The position numbers and the translations under genes were made by a program. Below, one piece after another: positions 1 to 8,800 of a stretch of DNA of 64,000 nt (position 1 is its first letter; each line of letters starts with the position of its first letter). The DNA lies in NCBI GenBank assembly GCA_965229785.1, contig CBDDJS010000001.1:6758001-6822000 (forward strand). Direction: 5' to 3'. Below the pieces are notes generated by a model. It searched no databases. It was not told the DNA's origin and was given only the letters and a program-made list of their open reading frames with translations. Source of the stretch: JAWPMT01 sp965229785 (GTDB lineage: Bacteria; Bacteroidota; Bacteroidia; Cytophagales; Cyclobacteriaceae).

Positions 1-595
1 TCGGCGAAGTGTGTACCGTGCCAATTGTAAATGACTTGGTCTGATCACCATTGGAGCAAGTGACGGAAAATAGTCCCATATCTCGTTTGTCATCTCCCAG
101 GTCATGATATGCATTCCATGCCACCTCGATGGAAAGATTATTTACTTGTTTCTTGTATGCAGCGAATGGGATCTCCGCACCAAGACCTAAACGGCTGGGT
201 GTGGCTTCTGGGGCAAGAACAAATTCCCAATTATTTCCCAGATAGAGCTTATACACTTCTATCATCGCCTGAAACCTTTCTGACATGGCCGCAATGCCTT
301 CTTCCCTCTGGTTGTATCCTTTTGCACCCAATTCCTGAAATATCACAATGTCGGCCTCGTCAATCATGTCCGCGATCATTTTAAAGTCCTCAAGCGTGCG
401 TGATATGCCTTGTACATCTCTGATGTTGAAGGACATAATGGTTATTTCGTCTTCCTTACTGGTGTCAATAGGTCTGTTGAATGCTTTGTCTTTCGCTTTC
501 AGGTTGTTCCGATCAATTGTCGGATAATTTTGGGCTTCACAAAAAAGGAAACAAAGACAGAGACTGGAAATAAGAGAAAGTTTTAACGAGTTCAT
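1..595 (-). CDS. Secreted endonuclease/exonuclease/phosphatase-family protein, 3' end cut by the window
   Basis: Reading leftward from ATG at 593-595 the frame stays open for 198 codons to the window edge. Residues 1-22 look like a signal peptide ending near CEA-Q. Residues 54-60 (MSFNIRD) and 86-90 (FQELG) match the first two conserved strands of the EEP (DNase I-like) fold, where the Asn and Glu bind the catalytic metal. The GTVHTS segment near the cut is where family members carry another conserved histidine strand. The later catalytic Asp and His motifs lie outside the window. The substrate cannot be told: secreted members include nucleases and phosphodiesterases. No promoter of the TAnnTTTG form was found upstream. 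Confidence 0.8.
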   Translation of the reverse strand, partial: MNSLKLSLISSLCLCFLFCEAQNYPTIDRNNLKAKDKAFNRPIDTSKEDEITIMSFNIRDVQGISRTLEDFKMIADMIDEADIVIFQELGAKGYNQREEGIAAMSERFQAMIEVYKLYLGNNWEFVLAPEATPSRLGLGAEIPFAAYKKQVNNLSIEVAWNAYHDLGDDKRDMGLFSVTCSNGDQTKSFTIGTVHTSP

Positions 596-1036
596 GTGGT
601 TGTGCGTTGGGCCAATTACTCTGTTAAGATAAGAATAGAATCAGGTATTTGCTATTTCTGAAAACGAAATGGCACTGAAAATTGAGCGGATCTGGAATTT
701 GAAAAAGACTGCTACTAATGTGACTTCTGATCTCCATGGATCAAGCGGTAAATCTGGGGAGGAATATAATTTCTCCATTGATCCAAAGAGATTGAGTTAA
801 TAAGTTATTCCGTTTTTCCGCTTTTGAAATGGTGATAGCTTGGTTCTGGATTTCCTGCCTAAGGTACGGTGAACCACTTTGTGCGGATTATTCTAGCGGG
901 ATAGCATAATAACCCGAAAATGAAATTTTCACTATTTAAGGGTGGTCCTCAGAAATATTGCTTGATCCATCTCCATTCACATTTTCTTGAGCTCCTCTTG
1001 ATTCGGAATGAATTAGGTGTGTGATGAGTATAAACG
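596..1036. other. Intergenic stretch with no convincing gene
   Basis: This 441-base stretch lies between the start of the EEP gene and the first terminator-like hairpin. The only ATG-initiated frame of note is 43 codons (669-800, plus strand), with no family resemblance and no promoter that I can see. No tRNA, repeat or strong hairpin was found here. Confidence 0.6.
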
Positions 1037-1062
1037 AAAAAAGCCGGTAAAAACCGGCTTTT
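1037..1062. terminator. Bidirectional rho-independent terminator-like hairpin
   Basis: An 8-bp perfect stem (aagccggt / accggctt, 1041-1048 and 1053-1060) with an AAAA loop is preceded by A residues and followed by TT, so it could act in either direction. It has nearly the same design as the tRNA-Asn terminator about 90 bases to the right. Confidence 0.6.
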
Positions 1063-1065
1063 CAA

Positions 1066-1083
1066 GCTCCTCCTCTTGGGCTC
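1066..1083 (-). repeat. Duplicate of the 3' end of tRNA-Asn
   Basis: These 18 bases are identical to 1160-1177, that is the 3' acceptor half, discriminator base, 3' T-stem and part of the T-loop of tRNA-Asn. The rest of a tRNA is absent: beyond the repeat the sequence diverges, although CCCAAG at 1113-1118 could still pair with CTTGGG at 1075-1080. It may be a decayed second tRNA copy from a tandem duplication of tRNA plus terminator, or a scar of integration at the tRNA 3' end. Confidence 0.6.
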
Positions 1084-1130
1084 CCCGCTTATTCATCGGG
1101 ACAGGCTTCTCTCCCAAGATCACTAAAATG

Positions 1131-1155
1131 AAAAAAGCCACGATAAACGTGGCTT
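1131..1155 (-). terminator. Terminator of tRNA-Asn
   Basis: Read on the minus strand, a stem GCCACG/CGTGGC (1137-1142, 1148-1153) with a 5-base loop is followed by a run of T. It begins a few bases beyond the 3' end of tRNA-Asn, so it should end that transcript. Confidence 0.75.
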
Positions 1156-1160
1156 GAATG

Positions 1161-1234
1161 CTCCTCCTCTTGGGCTCGAACCAAGGACCCTCTGATTAAC
1201 AGTCAGATGCTCTAACCAGCTGAGCTAAGGAGGA
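1161..1234 (-). tRNA. tRNA-Asn (anticodon GTT)
   Basis: The minus strand folds into a complete 74-nt cloverleaf: 7-bp acceptor TCCTCCT/AGGAGGA with discriminator G, D-stem GCTC/GAGC, anticodon stem TCTGA/TCAGA around loop CTGTTAA (anticodon GTT), and T-stem CTTGG/CCAAG with loop TTCGAGC. CCA is not encoded. A promoter lies upstream and a terminator follows directly. Confidence 0.97.
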
Positions 1235-1246
1235 ATTTTTTCTTGT

Positions 1247-1269
1247 TTTTCCGAACTTCTCTCGGAAAA
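1247..1269 (-). other. Hairpin in the leader of the tRNA-Asn transcript
   Basis: Perfect 8-bp arms TTTTCCGA and TCGGAAAA flank a 7-base loop. It sits between the predicted transcription start (about 1269) and the tRNA 5' end at 1234, so it would form the first structure in the precursor. There is no T-run on either strand to make it a good terminator. A role in precursor processing is a guess. Confidence 0.4.
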
Positions 1270-1275
1270 GGAGTG

Positions 1276-1307
1276 CAAATGTATCTGCTCTCGATTGAAT
1301 CTGCAAA
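1276..1307 (-). promoter_or_regulatory. Bacteroidota-type promoter for tRNA-Asn
   Basis: On the minus strand TTTG (1304-1307) is followed after 20 bases by TACATTTG (1276-1283), an exact match to the Bacteroidota -33/-7 consensus. Transcription should start about 7 bases further on, some 35 bases before the tRNA 5' end. Confidence 0.75.
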
Positions 1308-1511
1308 GCCCTGATGTGAATTTTTTTTCAAAGTTTTTCTTTTGATACTCTCACACGCGAAAACGGACATAATGACATGAATTGTTGAAAATTATCGCCT
1401 TATAATGACAAAATGGCATAATAATTCATAGTTTTACTTCTTTTCCAGGGTTGGCACAGATTTCGATCAATGCCTCAATGAATTTAATGTTCGACTTAAA
1501 CGAAAAGAATC

Positions 1512-1946
1512 ATGGCATTAGTAAAGTATAACCCCACAAATTATTCACCAGTAAGCTTCAGAAACTTTGTAGATCGTTTCTTTAACGATGACTTCTACAA
1601 CGAAGGGAATGAGACCTCTTCCTTCTCACCCAAGGTTGATGTGTCGGAGACTGATAAGCAATTCGAAATGGATTTTTATATCCCAGGAGTAGATAAGGAT
1701 CAGGTCAATATCGACCTTAATGAAGGAAGGTTGACGGTAAGTGGCGAAAGAAAATTTGAAAAAGAGAATAGTGGCAAGAATTATCGTTCTGTCGAAAGCA
1801 GCTTTGGCTCTTTTACCAGATCGTTCCATCTGCCAGATAACATTGATCAGGACGCAGTAAGCGCCTCGTTTGAAAATGGAGTATTACGGATCGTAATTCC
1901 CAAAGACGAGAAGAAAATCGCGAAAAGAAGTATTGCGATAAAGTAA
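1512..1946 (+). CDS. hsp20: Hsp20 / alpha-crystallin small heat-shock protein
   Basis: An ATP-independent holdase of the cytosol that binds unfolding proteins. The 144-residue length is typical. The alpha-crystallin domain covers roughly residues 38-140, with the A-x-x-x-n-GVL signature near the end (ENGVLRIVIPK) and a C-terminal I-x-I motif (SIAIK) for oligomer assembly. It stands alone, with a terminator directly behind it, and is followed on the same strand by an HtrA protease, a natural stress partner. I found no canonical promoter upstream. A TTGGCAC at about 1452 resembles a sigma-54 -24 box, but the matching GC at -12 is missing. Confidence 0.95.
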   Translation: MALVKYNPTNYSPVSFRNFVDRFFNDDFYNEGNETSSFSPKVDVSETDKQFEMDFYIPGVDKDQVNIDLNEGRLTVSGERKFEKENSGKNYRSVESSFGSFTRSFHLPDNIDQDAVSASFENGVLRIVIPKDEKKIAKRSIAIK

Positions 1947-1975
1947 TAAGTGAGTGATAGTTTGAATAGTGAGAG

Positions 1976-2001
1976 AAGCGGGGTGAAAGTCCCGCTTTTT
2001 T
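1976..2001 (+). terminator. Terminator of hsp20
   Basis: Stem AGCGGG/CCCGCT (1977-1982, 1991-1996) with an 8-base loop and a run of T follows the hsp20 stop by about 30 bases. This separates the transcript from htrA. Confidence 0.8.
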
Positions 2002-2113
2002 CGTTAAATGTTGTTAAGCATGAACACCCTTTGTGGTGAATCACGTTAGTCTAAGCAAGAAAGCGCGGAACACCTTTCCGCCTTAGTCGTTATTAAGGAT
2101 AAACTCGAAATAG

Positions 2114-3616
2114 ATGAAAACAAGGAATTTAGTATTGGCTATGATCGTATCCTCGGTGCTGGGAGGAGTGATCGCCATTTCAGGATACTCAATTTTTGTA
2201 GGTGGTGGAGGTAACAATGCCTTACCGGTTAACTATACAACACCCAATCCAGTAAGCTTCACAAATTATTCATTCGATACCACTGACATTGCGGTTACCG
2301 GAGGATTGAATTTCGTTCATGCTGCCAAGCTTTCAACACCATCGGTAGTCCATATACGGACAAGCTATTCGGGAGCCAGGTCAAGAAATGCAGACAATCC
2401 TTTTGAGGACTTTTACAGGAGGTATTTTGGGGAACCCTCTCCAAGAAGTGACAATCAACCCTATTCAAGGGGGTCCGGATCTGGAGTGATCTTTACCGAA
2501 GACGGATACATCGTGACTAATAATCACGTGATTGAAGATGCGGATGAAATTGAAGTGCTCTTAAATGACAACCGTACGTATATGGCAGAAGTGATAGGCG
2601 TTGATCCTACGACGGATTTGGCGGTCATTAAGATTCAGGAGCGTGGGTTAGCCCCTATTGAATGGGGAGATTCCGATAACATTCAAATAGGAGAGTGGGT
2701 ATTGGCTGTAGGTAATCCATATGAATTCCGATCGACAGTGACTGCAGGCATTGTGAGTGCAAAAGCCAGAAACATCAATATCCTAAGATCCAGAAATCCA
2801 AGATCAAATCTTTCGATCGAGGCGTTCATTCAAACAGATGCTGCCGTTAATCCCGGGAATAGCGGAGGTGCCTTGGTTAATCTTAAAGGTGAATTGGTAG
2901 GGATCAATACGGCAATTGCCTCGCCTACGGGAACTTTTGCGGGTTATTCGTTTGCGGTTCCTGTGACGTTAGTTAAGAAAGTAGCAGGTGATCTGGTCGA
3001 GTTTGGTACCGTACAGCGTGCTTTGTTGGGCGTAAGTATTGTTACGGTTAATGCGGAGTTGTCCGAGCAGGAAGACCTGGGGGTATTGAAAGGCATATAC
3101 GTGGCCAATGTACAGGACAATAGTTCCGCTGAGGATGCAGGGATTGAAGTGGGAGATGTGATCGTCGCGGTTGATGGGCGAGAAGTTAATAGTGTTTCTG
3201 AGTTGCAAGAACAAGTAGCGCTCAACCGACCCGGAGATCAGGTTGAGGTAACTTATCTGCGAGATGGCAGACGAAAAACGACCCGGGCGACGTTGAAGAA
3301 TTCATTTGGTACAGTAGAAGTTGTGGCGGCCAATGCAGAGACGTTTTCTACTGAAGGGGCCACATTTGTTGAGCTAACAGAGGTTGAAAAAGATGCATTG
3401 GGTATTGAGAACGGAGTAAGATTAGAAGAACTTGCGGAAGGTAAATGGCGCGAGTCTCGCATAAAGGAAGGTTTTGTGATTGTAAAGATCAATCGAGATC
3501 CAATCGATGATCTGGATGATCTCAAAGATGCGGTAGCTCAATCTTCCGGTGAGGGAATGTTAATTGAAGGATACTATCCTGACGGTGAAAAAGCCTTTTA
3601 TGGTATAGGTTGGTGA
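2114..3616 (+). CDS. htrA: HtrA/DegP-type periplasmic serine protease
   Basis: Protein quality-control protease of the envelope. Residues 1-30 form a signal peptide or N-terminal anchor. The trypsin-like domain shows the full catalytic triad: His138 in TNNHVIED, Asp168 in TTDLAVIK and Ser250 in NPGNSGGAL. A first PDZ domain follows (about residues 300-395, with GIYVANVQ and GDVIVAVDG). A second, more divergent C-terminal segment (about 410-500, VIVKINRDPIDD) looks like PDZ2. The 500-residue length fits two-PDZ DegP/DegQ proteins. The gene is monocistronic, with a strong terminator after it. It cannot be told from sequence alone whether it serves as DegP, DegQ or DegS; two PDZ domains argue against DegS. 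Confidence 0.93.
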   Translation: MKTRNLVLAMIVSSVLGGVIAISGYSIFVGGGGNNALPVNYTTPNPVSFTNYSFDTTDIAVTGGLNFVHAAKLSTPSVVHIRTSYSGARSRNADNPFEDFYRRYFGEPSPRSDNQPYSRGSGSGVIFTEDGYIVTNNHVIEDADEIEVLLNDNRTYMAEVIGVDPTTDLAVIKIQERGLAPIEWGDSDNIQIGEWVLAVGNPYEFRSTVTAGIVSAKARNINILRSRNPRSNLSIEAFIQTDAAVNPGNSGGALVNLKGELVGINTAIASPTGTFAGYSFAVPVTLVKKVAGDLVEFGTVQRALLGVSIVTVNAELSEQEDLGVLKGIYVANVQDNSSAEDAGIEVGDVIVAVDGREVNSVSELQEQVALNRPGDQVEVTYLRDGRRKTTRATLKNSFGTVEVVAANAETFSTEGATFVELTEVEKDALGIENGVRLEELAEGKWRESRIKEGFVIVKINRDPIDDLDDLKDAVAQSSGEGMLIEGYYPDGEKAFYGIGW

Positions 3617-3643
3617 CGGTGAAAATTTTTCACTTTAGGGAGG

Positions 3644-3674
3644 CCGCTCTTCGTTTTCGAGGAGCGGTTTTTTT
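3644..3674 (+). terminator. Terminator of htrA
   Basis: Stem CCGCTC/GAGCGG (3644-3649, 3662-3667), extendable inward, is followed by seven T residues. It starts 27 bases after the htrA stop. Confidence 0.85.
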
Positions 3675-3689
3675 ATGGTTTAAACACCA

Positions 3690-3717
3690 CTGGCCAGACT
3701 GCCATTGGTTAGCTTTG
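3690..3717 (+). promoter_or_regulatory. Bacteroidota-type promoter for the ALDH7 gene
   Basis: TAGCTTTG at 3710-3717 matches the TAnnTTTG -7 element exactly. A partial -33 element (CTG at 3690-3692) lies 17 bases upstream. The predicted start near 3724 gives a short leader before ATG 3749. Confidence 0.6.
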
Positions 3718-3748
3718 CGCAAATTTTGTAACATCAACTTTTTAACCC

Positions 3749-5284
3749 ATGAGTGTTGATACCTCTTTTTTGAAAGAACTTGAAATTTTGCCCGAAAACA
3801 AGGGCGCAGCCATTGGAGGTAAATGGCTGGATTCAAGTGCAGCTACCATAGCATCCAGATCTCCGGTAGATGGTCAATTGATCGCAAGTGTTACGCTGGC
3901 CGACGAAGCGGCTTACGAATCAGTGATTGAAGCCGCACAACATGCCTTCAAATCCTGGAGACTCGTTCCTGCTCCAAAAAGAGGTGAAATTGTACGCCAA
4001 TTGGGTGAAGCACTTCGTAAAAAGAAGGAACCACTTGGAAAGCTGGTCTCCTACGAAATGGGGAAATCACTTCAGGAAGGCCTGGGTGAAGTTCAGGAAA
4101 TGATTGATATCTGTGATTTTGCTGTAGGTCTATCCCGGCAACTTTACGGACTGACCATGCATTCAGAACGCCCTTCTCACAGAATGTATGAGCAATGGCA
4201 TCCGCTTGGGATCACCGGAATTATTTCAGCTTTCAATTTTCCAGTGGCTGTTTGGTCCTGGAATGCGGCGATTGCCTGGGTGTGTGGTGATGTTTGTGTA
4301 TGGAAGCCTTCTGAAAAAGTGCCTTTGTCCGCTATTGCCTGTCAGAAAATTGCGCAGGAAGTATTTGAGGCCAATGGTGTCGATGGAGGAATCTGTGGGC
4401 TGGTTGTAGGCGATGCTGAAATTGGCAAAGCCATGGCCAATGATGGTCGGGTACCTTTAGTTTCTGCAACAGGTTCCACCCGAATGGGTAAGGCAGTAGG
4501 AGAAGCAGTTGGTCGCCGATTGGGCAAAACCATCCTCGAGTTAGGCGGAAACAACGCGATCATCGTTTCGGAAAATGCGGATTTAAACCTGGTGATTCCA
4601 GGTGCTGTATTTGGTGCCGTCGGTACGGCAGGTCAACGATGTACTTCCACTCGAAGGTTAATCGTTCAGAATGATATTTTCGATGAGGTAAGAGAACGCC
4701 TGGTAAAAGCCTATGCACAATTGAAAATTGGTAGCCCTCTGGATGAAAATATGCACGTGGGTCCATTGATCGATACGGATGCCGTCGCCATGTACGAGAA
4801 TGCTTTGACGAAAATTGAGCAAGAAGGCGGGAAGGCGATCATCCAGGGAGAAGTACTGAAAGGAGAAGGATATGAGTCAGGTTGTTATGTGAAGCCTGCC
4901 ATTTATGAAGTTCAAAATGGATATGAGATCGTCTGCAACGAAACCTTTGCGCCAATCTTATATCTGATCCGATATGATCAACTTGAAGATGCTATTCAAA
5001 TGCAGAACGACGTACCTCAAGGTCTTTCTTCAGCAATCATGACGACCAACATGAGGGAAGCAGAACTCTTCCTTTCGCATCAGGGGTCAGATTGCGGAAT
5101 TGCTAACGTAAACATTGGTACTTCCGGCGCGGAGATTGGTGGTGCATTTGGTGGTGAGAAAGAAACCGGCGGTGGCAGGGAATCAGGCTCTGATGCCTGG
5201 AAGGCTTACATGCGCCGGCAAACGAATACCATTAACTATTCTACCGAGCTACCATTAGCACAAGGAATTAAATTTGACTTGTAG
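3749..5284 (+). CDS. amaB: ALDH7-family aldehyde dehydrogenase (aminoadipate semialdehyde dehydrogenase type)
   Basis: NAD(P)-dependent oxidation of an aldehyde to the acid; in the ALDH7 (antiquitin/AmaB) family the substrate is alpha-aminoadipic semialdehyde from lysine breakdown. The catalytic Cys298 sits in GQRCTSTRR and the general base Glu264 in LELGGNN. The ALDH7-specific C-terminal stretch (GGAFGGEKETGGGRESGS, then MRRQTNTINYS) separates it from other ALDH families. The 511-residue length is normal. A good promoter lies 32 bases before the ATG. Its stop codon is directly followed by the start of the Gre-like gene. No other lysine-degradation gene is in view, so the pathway role rests on family membership. 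Confidence 0.9.
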   Translation: MSVDTSFLKELEILPENKGAAIGGKWLDSSAATIASRSPVDGQLIASVTLADEAAYESVIEAAQHAFKSWRLVPAPKRGEIVRQLGEALRKKKEPLGKLVSYEMGKSLQEGLGEVQEMIDICDFAVGLSRQLYGLTMHSERPSHRMYEQWHPLGITGIISAFNFPVAVWSWNAAIAWVCGDVCVWKPSEKVPLSAIACQKIAQEVFEANGVDGGICGLVVGDAEIGKAMANDGRVPLVSATGSTRMGKAVGEAVGRRLGKTILELGGNNAIIVSENADLNLVIPGAVFGAVGTAGQRCTSTRRLIVQNDIFDEVRERLVKAYAQLKIGSPLDENMHVGPLIDTDAVAMYENALTKIEQEGGKAIIQGEVLKGEGYESGCYVKPAIYEVQNGYEIVCNETFAPILYLIRYDQLEDAIQMQNDVPQGLSSAIMTTNMREAELFLSHQGSDCGIANVNIGTSGAEIGGAFGGEKETGGGRESGSDAWKAYMRRQTNTINYSTELPLAQGIKFDL

Positions 5285-5743
5285 TTGGAGGGTATTGCTT
5301 TAAAAACAGCATTGCTAAATCATTGCAAAGGGGTTGTGGATGAAAAATACCGCAACCTCCTTGCTTTAGACAAAGCTGCCCAATCCTCGGCCAACAACGA
5401 AACCAAAAGCAGTGCGGGCGATAAGTATGAGACTGGCCGGGCCATGATGCACCTCGAAAAAGAACGATTGGCTTCTCAAATGCATGAGGTCGCGAAATTG
5501 AAGAAGCCTCTGGAAATGATCAATCCCGAAAAAATAGCCGAGGTAGCAGAGCTGGGAAGTGTGGTCTTTACGCAAGATCGTAATTACTATATCTCCGTGT
5601 CCTTGGGAGCGATCTCGATTGAGGGTCAAAAATTTTTCTGCATATCTCCGGTGACACCCATCGGTAAACTGATGCTAGGGAAAGCCTCCGGTGAGTCCTT
5701 TCAGTTTGCAGGGAAAGCTGTTCGTATTCAGGAGATATGGTAA
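5285..5743 (+). CDS. Small GreA/GreB C-terminal-like protein (often mislabelled 3-oxoacyl-ACP synthase)
   Basis: The C-terminal half (about residues 90-150) resembles the FKBP-like domain of Gre factors: a GSVV strand, a YYIS-LGAISI hairpin and then SPVTPIGKLMLGK, which parallels the Gre motif SPIGKALLGK. The N-terminal half is helical and carries SSAGDKYETGRAMM, which recalls the early Gre coiled-coil region. At 152 residues it is about Gre-sized. The start is TTG at 5285, directly after the ALDH stop (no gap); the next in-frame ATG would remove a third of the protein. Binding to RNA polymerase is inferred. It has none of the residues expected of a ketoacyl-ACP synthase. Confidence 0.55.
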   Translation: MEGIALKTALLNHCKGVVDEKYRNLLALDKAAQSSANNETKSSAGDKYETGRAMMHLEKERLASQMHEVAKLKKPLEMINPEKIAEVAELGSVVFTQDRNYYISVSLGAISIEGQKFFCISPVTPIGKLMLGKASGESFQFAGKAVRIQEIW

Positions 5744-5881
5744 TTCCTTTCCATTTCGGGCCGCGGAGATCTTAAATCTGGACTTTTCGCGCGTACTTTA
5801 GCGAAACATTACAACGGCTGATCGAAGATGGCCATCAAAATAACATAAGATCGATATCTTTAGCTTAGATTAGATGGATTC

Positions 5882-8800
5882 ATGATTACTCCCGAACTAC
5901 CGGAAAATGAAGCCGAACGACTAAGCCATCTGCGCTCATACGAGCTTTTGGATACGGCACGAGAAACAGCCTATGATAATTTAACTCGATTGGCTGCTAC
6001 GGTTTGTGGTGCGGAAGTGTCTGCTATTTCCTTTATTGACGAAGAAAGGCAGTGGGTGAAATCTTGTTTTGGCGCTGAAATCAACGAATTACCTCGTTCA
6101 CTTTCTTTTTGTGGACACACCATTAACTTACCCCAGGGCGAAATGTTGGAAGTTCATGATACTTCCAGAGATGAGCGCTTTTTCGATAATCCCTTACTGA
6201 AGAAATTTCCCATATTTTCATTTTATGCCGGAGTTCCCATCTATGATAAAGCGGGTTTTGCGCTGGGGACCATATGCGTAGTAGACGGGGAACCCAGAAC
6301 CTTGAGTGATCAACAAAAGGAGTCTCTTCAGATCATTGCTCAGCAGGTTGCGGATCAGTTAGAACTGCACCAGTCGAAAATTGAGGCACTGCAAAAGGAT
6401 GAGCAACATATGGAGCTCCTCAATAAGGTGGACGATGCGATCTATGAATTGGATAGTTATGGAAGTTATCTCTTTGTAAACACGAAGACTTGTGAGCTCC
6501 TCGGGTATTCTGCGGATGAATTGAAGACGAAAGTTGCGTTTGATTTTGTTCATCACGAAGACCTGCCTGCCGTTGAGAAGTATCATAGAGCGTTATTTGA
6601 AACTCAGGCACAATCAGGCTATTATGAAATGCGCATCCTGCCTAAAGACAAGGATCCCATTCGAATTGCTCAAAAAGTTTCTCTTGATTACGAAGAGGGT
6701 AAATTGGTAAGGATAAGAGCGATTGCCAGGGAGTTCACGGAAGTTCAAATGCTGCGCAGGGCTCTGCAGGACCGTGAAGATCAGTATAAGATTCTTTCGG
6801 AGAATTCCAGAGATGTCATCGGTGTTCATGCCATTAATGGCACATATAAATACATTTCTCAGGCAGCTCAGGTTGAAATGGGCTATGCTCCGGAAGATGT
6901 GCTTGGTAAAGCACCCAAAGATTTTATGCATCCTGATGATTGGGATATCATGAAGATTCGGCTGAAAAGCATGGTCAGTGGTGGGAACCAGTCTACCAAT
7001 ATCGAGTGCCGGATCAGGAAGAGCAATGGTGAATACATCTGGATGGAGATCTATACCCGTTTGATCTTGGATGAACGAGGAAGAATGGAAGGGTTTCACA
7101 GTTCAGCGAGGGATATTTCAGAAAGAAAGCGTACTGAAAACAATATCAGTATGCTTATCGAGAATACCACTGATGCCGTATGGGCAGTTGACAAAGACTT
7201 GAGATTCATTTATTTCAATACGGTATTCCAAACCCTGCATGTGCGTCGGATTGGGAAAGAAGTGCGAATTGGGGCTAAAATCCAACCGGACCTGGTTGAT
7301 GCTTCTTTTGAAGAAGAATTATTATTCATTTACAAAGCCCTGGAAGGTACCAAATGTTCGCAGGAGGTTCGGTTCTATATTGGTGATCAGCTATTCGTTA
7401 TGGATAATTCTGCTACACCCATATGGAATGAAGCCGGTGAGGTAACGGGGGTTTCCGTATTTAGTCGAAACATTACTGAACAGCACAAAGAAAGAGAGCG
7501 TATCTATAATTACCAGATCGGCTTGAGACTGCTGAATGACCTTGCGGTAAAATCTCTTCCCACGACTACATTAATGGAAGATGCTTTACAGGCGATATGC
7601 GAATATCTCGATATGCCGGTAGGTATCATCAGCTCACTTCGGGATAAGACCTATGAGGTCCAATATCTTTCTGATGAGCAGCGTGTCATGGAACCCGTAA
7701 AAGAGCAGCAACCGCTGGTTAATACCTATAGCTATCTGGCATTTCAAAGTCAGTCCGTGCTACTGTTTCACAAGGCGAGTCAGTCCTTTTATGCAGGCCA
7801 CCCATACATAGATCAGCCGGAAAAAATACAATCTTATCTGGGAGCGCCCATCAAAGTCGATGACGAGTATTATGGTATGGTCGAGTTTTTATCTCCGAAA
7901 CCGCGTAAAGCCAAATTCGGCGATCACGAAGGGGAATTCATGAAACTCTTTGCCAACTGGTTGGGTTCTGTGATGACGAAGGAGTCAGCTTACCGATCTC
8001 TGGAGCGTGCCAAGGAGCGTGCCGAAGAAGCTTCCCTTGCCAAGGCTGATTTTCTTTCCATGATGTCTCATGAAGTAAGAACACCGCTTAATGGGATCAT
8101 TGGTACAACACACCTGTTGTTGAAGAAGAATCCACCACCTGAGCAACTCCAGAAGCTCAATATTCTTAAAAAATCCAGTGATCATCTGCTGGCCATAGTG
8201 ACGGACATTCTGGACTTTGCAAAGATTGAAGAAGGTAAGATCCTGTTGGAAAATGCGGAATTCAACCTGCGTGAACTATTGGATGCGATCCGTGTGAATT
8301 ACGAGACGCTGACTGAAGAAAAGGGCATTCAGCTCAAATTAGAATGCGATGATAAACTCAATGCGAATTATTGGGGAGATCAGGTTCGGCTGAATCAGAT
8401 TTTTCACAACCTGGTAAATAATGCCATAAAATTCACAGAGAGGGGAGAGGTCACCATCAGATGCGAAAGGCTGGATAAAGTCAACAATTTTGACCACATC
8501 TTATTCGAAATTTCAGATACGGGAATTGGTATTTCCAGGGAGAATCTGGATGCGATTTTTGGCGTCTTTGCCCAGGCAGATAAATCGATCACCCGCCGGT
8601 TTGGGGGGTCGGGATTGGGCCTTTCTATTACCAAACGTTTACTGGAATTAATGGACAGTAAGATAGAGGTAGAAAGTGAACGCGGAGCAGGCACTACCTT
8701 CCGTTTCAAACTTGTACTGCGCCGCGGGTCTAGCATTGAAATTCAGCAGTCCGTTTCAAAAGAAGAAAGAAAGGAAAGACTCAGCGGTCAAGTGCTTATT

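Noticed and set aside
669..800. 43-codon ORF between the EEP gene and tRNA-Asn
   Set aside because: No family resemblance, no promoter and no neighbour linkage; a chance frame is as likely.
1440..1475. TTGGCAC upstream of hsp20 as a sigma-54 promoter
   Set aside because: The -24 half is good, but the -12 half has TCGA where TTGC is needed and the spaced GC is missing.
5285..5743. 3-oxoacyl-ACP synthase
   Set aside because: At 152 residues it is far too short and has no thiolase-fold active site; the C-terminus fits Gre factors.
6614..7099. 161-codon open frame on the minus strand inside the hybrid kinase
   Set aside because: It lies fully antisense to well-conserved PAS domains and encodes no recognisable protein; the same holds for 62073-62585 inside moeA and 30332-30844 across the lipoprotein/hydrolase genes.
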